Source: Nocardioides sp. CER19
GTDB lineage: Bacteria; Actinomycetota; Actinomycetes; Propionibacteriales; Nocardioidaceae
Assembly: GCF_029846275.1 (NCBI RefSeq)
Contig: NZ_JARVWS010000002.1
Coordinates: forward strand, 62,001 to 126,000
Length of the DNA stretch: 64,000 nucleotides
Reading direction: 5' to 3'
Part shown: positions 54,695 through 62,152 of the stretch, piece after piece
Layout: every line of letters starts with the position of its first letter
Numbering within the stretch: the stretch's first letter is position 1
Translations under genes and position numbers: made by a program
Notes under the pieces: generated by a model
Database searches by the model: none
The model's input: the letters and a program-made list of their open reading frames with translations, nothing else
Told to the model about the DNA's origin: nothing

Positions 54695-55857
54695 GTGTCA
54701 TCGTCGACAACATCGCGGAGCTGGTCACTCACGACCCCGAGCACGGCATCCTCCAGGACGCGGCGGTGGTCGCCGACGGCGGCCGGATCGCGTGGGTCGG
54801 CCCCGCCGCGCAGGCCCCCGCCGCCGACCGGCGGGTGGACGCCTCCGGCCGCGCCGTGATCCCCGGCTTCGTCGACTCGCACACCCACCTGGTCTTCGCG
54901 GGCGACCGGGCCGTCGAGTTCGCCGCGCGCATGACGGGGGAGCCCTACGACGGCGGCGGCATCGCCTCCACCGTCGCCGCGACCCGGGACGCACCCGACG
55001 ACGAGCTCCGCACCCTGCTCGCGGGGCGGATCGCCGAGCTGCGGGCCCAGGGCACGACGACGGTCGAGATCAAGTCCGGCTACGGGCTGACCGTCGAGGA
55101 CGAGGCGCGCGCGCTGCGTCTGGCGGGCGAGGTCACCTCGGAGACCACGTTCCTCGGCGCCCACGTCGTCCCGCCCGACCTCGACCGGCGTGCGTACGTC
55201 GACCTGGTCACCGGGCCGATGCTCGCGGCCTGCGCCCCGCTGGCCCGCTGGGTCGACGTGTTCTGCGAGCCCGGCAGCAAGCACGCGTTCGACGGCGAGG
55301 AGTCGCGCGAGATCCTCGAGGCCGGGATCTCCGCCGGGCTGCTGGCGCGCGTGCACGGCAACCAGCTCGGGCCCGGACCGGGTGTCCGGCTCGCCGTCGA
55401 GCTGGGCGCGGCCAGCGTCGATCACTGCACCCACCTGGCCGACGCCGACGTCGACGCGCTCGCCGGCGGTGAGACCGTGGCGACGCTGCTCCCGGCCGTG
55501 GAGTTCTCCACCCGGTCGCCCTACCCGGACGCCCGGGGGCTGCTCGCCGCCGGCGTCGAGATCGCACTCGCGACCGACTGCAACCCCGGGACGGCGTACA
55601 CCTCGTCGATGCCGTTCGTCATCGCCCTCGCCGTCCGGGAGATGGGCCTGACTCCCACCGAGGCCCTTCGCGCGGCGACCGCCGGCGGTGCCCGGGCGCT
55701 GCGCCGCGACGACGTCGGCGTGGTGCGGATCGGCGCCCGGGCCGACCTGACGATCCTCGACGCCCCGAGCCACCTGCACCTGGCCTACCGGCCGGGGGTG
55801 CCGATCGCGCGGGCGCTCGACCTCGGCATGCAACCGTCAGTTCGGTCAGCTTCCTGA
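54691..55857 (+). CDS. hutI: Imidazolonepropionase
   Basis: Metal-dependent amidohydrolase of 388 residues opening imidazolonepropionate to N-formimino-glutamate. The metal motif is [47 protein letters not shown] and LATDCNPGT follow. GTG start overlaps hutF. The last residues (QPSVRSAS) are encoded within a 64-bp hairpin, so the natural C-terminus may have been altered by it. Confidence 0.95.
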   Translation: MSVIVDNIAELVTHDPEHGILQDAAVVADGGRIAWVGPAAQAPAADRRVDASGRAVIPGFVDSHTHLVFAGDRAVEFAARMTGEPYDGGGIASTVAATRDAPDDELRTLLAGRIAELRAQGTTTVEIKSGYGLTVEDEARALRLAGEVTSETTFLGAHVVPPDLDRRAYVDLVTGPMLAACAPLARWVDVFCEPGSKHAFDGEESREILEAGISAGLLARVHGNQLGPGPGVRLAVELGAASVDHCTHLADADVDALAGGETVATLLPAVEFSTRSPYPDARGLLAAGVEIALATDCNPGTAYTSSMPFVIALAVREMGLTPTEALRAATAGGARALRRDDVGVVRIGARADLTILDAPSHLHLAYRPGVPIARALDLGMQPSVRSAS

Positions 55858-55895
55858 ACCCTGCAGGCGTCAGGAAGAGGACCGAACCGACGGTT
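55832..55895. terminator. Large imperfect palindrome at end of hut operon
   Basis: Arms of 26 bases (55832-55857 and 55870-55895) match at 23 positions. The left arm starts AACCGTCAGTTCGGTC and includes the hutI stop. The 12-base loop contains CCTGCAGG. No T-run follows. It can act as a two-way terminator between hutI and the convergent isomerase, or be a palindromic repeat. Confidence 0.6.
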
Positions 55896-55915
55896 ACCTG
55901 TGCGGCCGGGCCGAC

Positions 55916-57553
55916 TCACCCCAGCGTGACGTCGCCGCAGAGGTGGACGTGCACGCCGAGTGCCTCGAAGAGCGCCGCCTTCGCGGTGAGCGCCTTGTCG
56001 GCGGTGGCGGCGTCGGGGGCGTAGACCACGTTGACGTGGTTGGCCTTGTGCCGCGCCATCAGCTGGTCGCGGCCGACGCCGTGCAGCACGGCGTGCATGA
56101 TCGGCCACTCGGGGTTGGTCGCGTCGAGCCGCCGCCGGGTCTCCTCCTCGGGCAGCTCGACGACGGTGCCGCGGCCGAGGTCCACGTGCAGCTCGCCGTC
56201 CATGAGGAACACCCGTGACCACACGATCTCGCCGGGCTTCGAGACGCCGGACAGCGTGCCTCCGCCGAGCGGGAAGAACATCGGGGGCTGCCGCATGCTC
56301 CACGACTTGTCGTAGCCGCCGTTGTGGGAGGCGGGGACCGAGCCGGAGATCTCGAAGACCCACACGAACCGGCCGTCGTAGTCCTCGCCCCAGCGCACGT
56401 CGTGCAGCGTCGTGGACGGGTCGAGCCCCATCGCGGTCCAGAGCCGGTTGGTGACGAGGGAGTCGACGGCCACGCCCTCGTCGACCTCGTTGAAGTGGGG
56501 CAGCGCCCGGCCGGCGTACAGCTCCCGCGAGCTGTCCCGGGAGAGCACCGGCGGGCGGTGCGGGTCGTTGAGGAGACCTTCGGCGAGGTCGCTGGCGGGG
56601 ACGGTGTCCTTGAGGCCCTGCTGGTACTGGATGCCGACCGCGTCGAGCCCGAAGTCGTCGGACATGCGGAGCGCGGCGATGTACATCTTGAACTGGCTGT
56701 GCAGCTGGGCGTCGGTCAGCTCGGTGGCCTCGTCGCTGCCGGTGCGGAAGTCGAGGCCCGCCTCGTCGAGCCAGCGGCGTACGGCGGCCGCCTCGTCGTC
56801 GGTCACCCGGTTCATCTCGGCGACCAGGGCGCTCTGGGAGAGCCGCTCCTTGTAGATGCCGAGCGGGTTGAGGAGCTCGTCGTCGAAGATCGCGTTGTAC
56901 ATGCCCATGCAGCCCTCGTCGAAGACGCCGATGATGGCCTTCTCGGTCTTGAGCTGCTCGGCGAGCGCGCGGCCGAGCCGCGTCTCGTCGCTGTCGGGGA
57001 GCGTGCCGAGGTCGCGCACGTGGCTGACGTCGTGCTGGATCGTGCCGGTCTCCAGCCAGGTCTGGAGCCGCTCGACGGCCCAGTCGTCGGTGAAGTCCTT
57101 GCTCCACAGGGTGGAGTGGGGGATGCCGGCCTTGGTCATGCTCGCGGTGAGGTTGAGCAGTCCGACGAGGCCCGGGAACTCGCCCGACCAGTTGGCGACG
57201 ACCAGGATCGGACCGTGGTGCGACCGGAGGCCGGCGAGCACGTGGTGGCTGTATTGCCACACGGCCTCCACGACGATGAGCGGCGCGTCGGGCGGCAGGG
57301 TCTTGAAGACCTCGATGCCCGCGCGCTGGCTGTCGATGAACCCGTGCCCCTTCGCCTCGTCGACGGCATGGCCCCGGCTGACCGACCAGCCGAGCTTCTC
57401 GAGCGCGGCCTCGAGGTCGCCCTCGAGCTGGCGCTGGGTGGGCCAGCAGGTCCGGTTCGCCGCCGGGCGCAGGTCGCCGCTGGCGACGGTGTAGACCGTC
57501 CGCGGCGCCGCCTCGGCCGGTGCGATCGGGGTGGGCAGGGTGTAGTGGGTCAT
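55916..57553 (-). CDS. L-fucose-isomerase-like sugar isomerase
   Basis: The 545-residue protein is of the fucose/arabinose isomerase fold. It has IGVFDEGCMGMYNAIFDDE in the middle region, FVWVFEISGSVPASHNGGYD, PPMFFPLGGGTLSGVSKPGEIVWSRVF and HAVLHGVGRDQLMARHKANHVNVVY, whose acidic and His residues probably bind Mn. It should interconvert an aldose and ketose (L-fucose, D-arabinose or similar); the sugar is not known. The kinase gene lies 25 bp upstream on the same strand, so it would phosphorylate the ketose. Confidence 0.85.
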   Translation of the reverse strand: MTHYTLPTPIAPAEAAPRTVYTVASGDLRPAANRTCWPTQRQLEGDLEAALEKLGWSVSRGHAVDEAKGHGFIDSQRAGIEVFKTLPPDAPLIVVEAVWQYSHHVLAGLRSHHGPILVVANWSGEFPGLVGLLNLTASMTKAGIPHSTLWSKDFTDDWAVERLQTWLETGTIQHDVSHVRDLGTLPDSDETRLGRALAEQLKTEKAIIGVFDEGCMGMYNAIFDDELLNPLGIYKERLSQSALVAEMNRVTDDEAAAVRRWLDEAGLDFRTGSDEATELTDAQLHSQFKMYIAALRMSDDFGLDAVGIQYQQGLKDTVPASDLAEGLLNDPHRPPVLSRDSSRELYAGRALPHFNEVDEGVAVDSLVTNRLWTAMGLDPSTTLHDVRWGEDYDGRFVWVFEISGSVPASHNGGYDKSWSMRQPPMFFPLGGGTLSGVSKPGEIVWSRVFLMDGELHVDLGRGTVVELPEEETRRRLDATNPEWPIMHAVLHGVGRDQLMARHKANHVNVVYAPDAATADKALTAKAALFEALGVHVHLCGDVTLG

Positions 57554-57578
57554 GCCGGGGCTCCTGTCGTGGGCGGGG

Positions 57579-59045
57579 TCAGCGCTCCTGGCGCGCCGCC
57601 AGGGCGTGCGCCAGGTCGCGGGTGCTCGTGTAGAGGTCGAGGTAGCGGGGGTAGAGGTCGGCGTACGCCGCCTGCTGGACCGGGGACCGGGTCTCCCGGA
57701 CCGGGTTCCAGTCCTCGATGGAGACCTCGGCGACCGCCTGGGCGGCGAGCAGTGCGGCCCCGTAGCTGGCGCCGATGGTCTGGCTGGGGACCACCTGGTC
57801 CCGACCGGTGATGTCGGAGACGATCTGGGTCCACAGGGCGCCCTGCGTGCCGCCGCCGACGGCCACGATCCGGCGTACGTCGCCCCCGGCCGCCTCGATG
57901 GTCTCGATGTTGTGCCGGACGCCGAAGCCGATCGCCTCGAGAGCGGCGCGGTAGAGGTCGCCGCGCCCGTGGCTGAGCGTGAGCCCGGCGATGACGCCAC
58001 GAGCCTGGGGGTCCATCACGGGCGTCCGCTCGCCGGCGAAGTAGGGCAGCATGAGCAGCCCGTTGGCGCCGGCTGGTGAGTCGGCGGCGAGCTTGGTCAG
58101 ACCTGCGTAGTCGGCATCCCCGAAGAGGTCGCGCAGCCACGTGGTGATCGCGCCCGAGGTGGCCATGCCCCCGGCCAGGCAGCGGGTGCCGGGCAGCGCG
58201 CCGACGGTGCCCCACAACGAGGGGTGCGTGACGGCGCGCTCCACGGTGTTGACGAGGAACATCGTGGTTCCGTACATCAGCATCAGGTCGCCGACGCCGT
58301 GCGCGCCGACGCTGAGCGCCTCGGCCCAGGCGTCGATCGTGCCGGTGATGACGGGGATGCCCGCCGGGAGGCCGGTCTCCGCGGCGGCGCGCGGCGTCAC
58401 CGTCCCGGCGACCTCGCCCGACCAGCGCAGCGGGGGCAGCTCGAGGTCCGGGCAGAGCTCGTCGGCCCACGGCGCGTACCAGGCCTCGGCCGTGATGTCG
58501 TAGAGCGGCGTGCACTGGCTGGCGGAGTGGTGGTCGAGCACGTAGGCGCCGGTGAGGCCGCGGACCAGCCAGGAGGCCGGCATGTAGAGGCGGCGGGCGC
58601 GGGCGAACAGCTCGGGCTCCTCGTCGGCGACCCAGGCGATCTTGGCGCCGGCTGCCTGGGTGGACAGCGACGAGCCGCAGCGGGCGCGGATGGTCTCGTC
58701 ACCCCACCGCTCGGTGAGCGCGTCGATCTGCCGCGTCGAGCGGGTGTCGACGCCGTAGAGGATCGCGGGCCGTAGCGGGCTGTCGTCGGCGTCGGTCAGC
58801 AGGACGCAGGGGCCCATGCCCGAGACGCCGACCGCGACGACCTCCTCACCGCGCCCGGTCAGCTCCCGGACGATGGACACGAGCTCGTCCCACCAGACGC
58901 GGCCGTCCATCTCGACGTGGCCGGGCAGAGGCCGCTCGACGCTGTGCTCGCGGGTGGTCGACGCGACGACGCGGCCCGTCAGGTCGACCAGGACGCCCTT
59001 GCTGCTCGACGTGCCGATGTCGACGCCGATCACTGCCGCGGTCAT
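57579..59045 (-). CDS. FGGY-family carbohydrate kinase
   Basis: Sugar kinase of 488 residues. The phosphate-1 motif is VIGVDIGTSSSKGVLVDL, the substrate region HVEMDGRVWWDEL, and the adenosine region IVAVGGGTQGALWTQIVSDITG (in two parts); GVSGMGPCVL and PYFAGERTPVMDPQARG are also typical of xylulokinase/gluconokinase-type members. The likely substrate is the ketose from the adjacent isomerase. A palindromic LacI-type operator lies in its promoter. No transporter or aldolase for the pathway is in the window. Confidence 0.9.
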   Translation of the reverse strand: MTAAVIGVDIGTSSSKGVLVDLTGRVVASTTREHSVERPLPGHVEMDGRVWWDELVSIVRELTGRGEEVVAVGVSGMGPCVLLTDADDSPLRPAILYGVDTRSTRQIDALTERWGDETIRARCGSSLSTQAAGAKIAWVADEEPELFARARRLYMPASWLVRGLTGAYVLDHHSASQCTPLYDITAEAWYAPWADELCPDLELPPLRWSGEVAGTVTPRAAAETGLPAGIPVITGTIDAWAEALSVGAHGVGDLMLMYGTTMFLVNTVERAVTHPSLWGTVGALPGTRCLAGGMATSGAITTWLRDLFGDADYAGLTKLAADSPAGANGLLMLPYFAGERTPVMDPQARGVIAGLTLSHGRGDLYRAALEAIGFGVRHNIETIEAAGGDVRRIVAVGGGTQGALWTQIVSDITGRDQVVPSQTIGASYGAALLAAQAVAEVSIEDWNPVRETRSPVQQAAYADLYPRYLDLYTSTRDLAHALAARQER

Positions 59046-59062
59046 GACGCTGGAGGTTGCCA

Positions 59063-59082
59063 GAAATCGATTTCACGGTCAA
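59063..59082 (-). promoter_or_regulatory. LacI-type operator and -35 of sugar kinase operon
   Basis: GAAATCGATTTC (59063-59074) is a perfect palindrome with the central CG typical of LacI-family sites. Read leftward it directly follows TTGACC (59077-59082), a good -35, so a bound repressor would sit in the spacer. The start codon is 18 bp further on. Confidence 0.65.
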
Positions 59083-59119
59083 GAGCGAGGCGGAGCGGAT
59101 TCCTTTCGCGACGGCCGCG

Positions 59120-60121
59120 TCAGCGGCGCGTGGAGGACTCCCCGACCTTGAGCTCGGCCGGCAGGACGACCCTCTGGGCCGGGCCGGTCTCACCCGCGAC
59201 GCGGGCGAGCAGCAGCTCGGCGGCGCGCCGACCGATCTCGTACGTCGGCTGCTCGACGACCGTCAACGTGGGTCGTAGGGCCCGGGCCCACTCGATCCCG
59301 TCGAAGCTCGCGAACGCGATCTCACCGGGAACGTCTATCCCCATCTCCTGGAGCGCCCGGAGCGCGCCGAGGGCCATCAGGTTGTTGGACACGAGCAGCC
59401 CGTCCGGCCGCTCGGCGGAGCGGAGGAGCTCGATGGTCGCGTCGTAGCCGCCCTCCGCGCGGAAGTCGGCCCGCTTGACGAGCTCGGCGCCGCTGGGCAG
59501 GTCGGCCGCGCGCAGGGCGGCGCGGTAGCCGGCGAGTCGGCGCTGGCCGGTGCTGGTGGCCGACGGGCCCGAGACGAAGGCGATCCGGCGGCACCCCTGC
59601 GCGACGAGGTGCTCGGTGGCCTCGCGCGCGGCGAGCTGGTTGTCGATGCTCACGCTGTCGACGTCCAGGCCGGCCAGCTGGCGGTCGACCGTGACCAGCG
59701 GGATGCGGTACTGCTGCAGCAGCGACACGTCGGTGCCGCGCGACGACGCCGGGGCGAGCACGACACCCGCCATCTGCTCGGCGGCCGCGACCTCGAGGTA
59801 GCGGCGCTCCTTGTCGAGGTCCTCGTCGCTGTTGGCGAGCACGACCGAGTAGCCGGCCGCCTGCGCGACGTCCTCGATGCCGCGCACCATCGCGGTGAAG
59901 AACGGGTTGGTGACGTCGGCGATCACGACGCCGAGCACGGAGGTCGCCCGGGTCCGCAGGCTGCGCGCGAGACCGTTGGGCCGGTAACCGAGCTCGCCGA
60001 CCGCCGCCACGACGCGCTGACGCAGCTCCTCGGCCACCTCGACCTTGCCGTTGAGGACGCGCGAGACCGTCGCCGGTGAGACCTGCGCTGCGGCTGCGAC
60101 GTCGCGGATCGTGACAGCCAC
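59120..60121 (-). CDS. LacI-family transcriptional regulator
   Basis: The 333-residue protein has an N-terminal HTH TIRDVAAAAQVSPATVSRVLNG and hinge GYRPNGLARSLR, then a periplasmic-binding-like effector domain (VLGVVIADVTNPFFTAMVRG, VSGPSATSTGQRRLAGY, FASFDGIEWARALRPTLTVV). The GTG at 60121 has AGGAGG 7 nt upstream. It is upstream of and cooriented with the kinase and isomerase genes, and probably represses them through the palindrome at 59063. Confidence 0.9.
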   Translation of the reverse strand: MAVTIRDVAAAAQVSPATVSRVLNGKVEVAEELRQRVVAAVGELGYRPNGLARSLRTRATSVLGVVIADVTNPFFTAMVRGIEDVAQAAGYSVVLANSDEDLDKERRYLEVAAAEQMAGVVLAPASSRGTDVSLLQQYRIPLVTVDRQLAGLDVDSVSIDNQLAAREATEHLVAQGCRRIAFVSGPSATSTGQRRLAGYRAALRAADLPSGAELVKRADFRAEGGYDATIELLRSAERPDGLLVSNNLMALGALRALQEMGIDVPGEIAFASFDGIEWARALRPTLTVVEQPTYEIGRRAAELLLARVAGETGPAQRVVLPAELKVGESSTRR

Positions 60122-60212
60122 GCTCGACCTCCTGTGGGGAATGGCAGGCGCCACCCTAGTCCGGTCGCGGCGGGCGAGTGACGGTCGCGTGCGGCCGCGA
60201 TGCCTTCCCCTG

Positions 60213-60239
60213 ACGCGCCGACGACTACCGTCGGCGCGT
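60213..60239 (+). promoter_or_regulatory. Hairpin over putative rarD promoter
   Basis: ACGCGCCGACG and CGTCGGCGCGT are perfect 11-bp arms around ACTAC. A possible -10, TACCGT (60226-60231), lies across the loop and right arm, so the symmetric sequence may be an operator rather than an RNA structure. rarD starts at 60248. Confidence 0.4.
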
Positions 60240-60247
60240 GATCACCC

Positions 60248-61162
60248 ATGACTGAGGCGGCCGAGCACCGCAAGGGCGTCGCATACGGCGTGGCGGCGTA
60301 CGTCATGTGGGGGGCGTTCCCGCTCTACTGGCCGCTGCTCGAACCGGCCGGCGCGTTCGAGATCCTCGCCCACCGGCTCGTGTGGTCGTCGATTGTGATG
60401 GCGGCGCTGGTCGTGGGATTCCGCCGCACCACCCAGCTCCGCCGGCTGGTGACGACGCCCCGCACGTTCGGTCTGCTGGCGGCCGCTGGTGTCGTGGTCA
60501 GCATCAACTGGTCGGGCTACATCTGGGGCGTCAACAACGGCTACGTCGTGGAGACCAGCCTGGGCTACTTCATCAACCCGCTGGTCACCGTACTCATGGG
60601 CGTGCTGGTGCTCGGCGAACGGATGCGCCCGGTCCAATGGGCGGCGGTCGGCGTCGGGTTCGTCGCAGTGCTCGTGCTCGCGGTCGACTACGGCCGGCCG
60701 CCGTGGATCGCGCTGCTGCTCGCGTTCTCCTTCGGCACCTACGGCCTGCTCAAGAAGAAGGCCAATGCGGGCGCCATCGAGAGCCTCGCGCTCGAGACGG
60801 CGGTCGTCGCTCCCATCGCCCTGGCCTACGTCGTCGTCCTCGGTGCGACCGGTGCCGGCCACTTCACGTCCGAGGGCATCGGGCACACGGCGCTCTTCGT
60901 GTCGGCCGGCCTGGTCACCGCGGTGCCCCTCATCTGCTTCGGTGCCGCCACCGTCCGGGTGCCCCTGGTCGTGCTCGGGCTGCTGCAGTACCTCGCCCCG
61001 ATCCTCCAGTTCGCCCTCGGCGTCCTGCACTTCCACGAGGACATGCCGCTCGGCCGCTGGATCGGGTTCGGCCTGGTCTGGGTCGCGCTCGCGGTGTTCA
61101 CCTACGAGGCGATCCGCTACCGCCGCAGCCAGCTCCGCACGGTGGCCCGCACGTCGGTCTGA
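60248..61162 (+). CDS. rarD: EamA-family transporter RarD
   Basis: Drug/metabolite-transporter-superfamily permease of 304 residues, about ten helices. It begins with KGVAYGVAAYVMWGAFPLYWPLL; NWSGYIWGVNNGYVVETSLGYFINPLVTVLMG is the RarD signature region (long; key residues NW, E and GYF). The substrate is not established. Converges with korB, 9 bp apart. Confidence 0.9.
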   Translation: MTEAAEHRKGVAYGVAAYVMWGAFPLYWPLLEPAGAFEILAHRLVWSSIVMAALVVGFRRTTQLRRLVTTPRTFGLLAAAGVVVSINWSGYIWGVNNGYVVETSLGYFINPLVTVLMGVLVLGERMRPVQWAAVGVGFVAVLVLAVDYGRPPWIALLLAFSFGTYGLLKKKANAGAIESLALETAVVAPIALAYVVVLGATGAGHFTSEGIGHTALFVSAGLVTAVPLICFGAATVRVPLVVLGLLQYLAPILQFALGVLHFHEDMPLGRWIGFGLVWVALAVFTYEAIRYRRSQLRTVARTSV

Positions 61163-61171
61163 CGCCGAGGA

Positions 61172-62152
61172 TCAGACGACGGTCCAGGTGTCGCCGGCGT
61201 GGAGGAGGGCGGTCAGCCGCTCCTCGCGCGAGGCGGTCGAGGCGTCCACGGCCGTGGCGACCTGCTCGCGCGCCTGGTCGTCGTACGTCGGCCGCTGGAC
61301 CTGGCGGAAGACGCCGACCGGCACCCGGTCGGTGCCCTCCGACATCCGCGACAGCGCGAACTGGTCGGACGGGTCGACGGCGGACGGGTCGTGCAGCCAC
61401 GTGCGGCCGCCGACGGTCACCTCGAGCCCCGGCTCGAGCCGGACCAGGTGGTCGCCGGCCTCGGGGCCCTTGACGTCGTCGAAGGCGCCGTCGTTGAAGA
61501 TCGGGCAGTTCTGGTAGATCTCGACCAGCGCGGCGCCGCGGTGCGCGGCGGCGGCGGCGAGCACCGACGTCAGGTGCTTGCGGTCGGAGTCGATGGTGCG
61601 GGCGACGAACGTCGCCTCGGCGCCGAGGGCCAGCGACACCGGGTTGAACGGGTGGTCGATCGAGCCGACCGGTGTCGACTTGGTGACCTTGCCCTCCTCC
61701 GAGGTGGGGGAGTACTGCCCCTTCGTCAGCCCGTAGATCCGGTTGTTGAACAGCAGGATCGTGAGGTTGACGTTGCGGCGCAGGGCGTGGATGAGGTGGT
61801 TGCCGCCGATCGAGAGCGCGTCGCCGTCGCCGGTGACGACCCACACCGAGAGGTCGGGTCGCGAGGTGGCGATGCCGGTCGCGATCGCCGGCGCGCGGCC
61901 GTGGATGGAGTGCATCCCGAACGTGTCGAGGTAGTAGGGGAACCGCGAGGAGCAGCCGATGCCGGAGACGAAGACGATGTTCTCCCGCCGCAGCCCGAGG
62001 TCGGGCAGGAACGACTGGACCGCCTTGAGCACGGCGTAGTCGCCGCAGCCCGGGCACCAGCGCACCTCCTGGTCGCTGGTGTAGTCCTTCCCGTTCTGCT
62101 GCTCGTCCGACGTGGGGACGAGCTCCAGCCCGGACAGCGCGTGCGTGCTCAC
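61172..62152 (-). CDS. korB: 2-oxoacid:ferredoxin oxidoreductase subunit beta
   Basis: Beta subunit of a 2-oxoglutarate (or pyruvate) ferredoxin oxidoreductase, 326 residues. The [4Fe-4S] ligands are in RWCPGCGDYAV, SGIGCSSRFP and YQNCPIFND; the thiamine-diphosphate/Mg motif is VTGDGDALSIGGNH. The mycobacterial KorAB homologue runs an alternative 2-oxoglutarate step in the TCA cycle. The GTG at 62152 overlaps the korA stop (GTGA). Confidence 0.94.
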   Translation of the reverse strand: MSTHALSGLELVPTSDEQQNGKDYTSDQEVRWCPGCGDYAVLKAVQSFLPDLGLRRENIVFVSGIGCSSRFPYYLDTFGMHSIHGRAPAIATGIATSRPDLSVWVVTGDGDALSIGGNHLIHALRRNVNLTILLFNNRIYGLTKGQYSPTSEEGKVTKSTPVGSIDHPFNPVSLALGAEATFVARTIDSDRKHLTSVLAAAAAHRGAALVEIYQNCPIFNDGAFDDVKGPEAGDHLVRLEPGLEVTVGGRTWLHDPSAVDPSDQFALSRMSEGTDRVPVGVFRQVQRPTYDDQAREQVATAVDASTASREERLTALLHAGDTWTVV

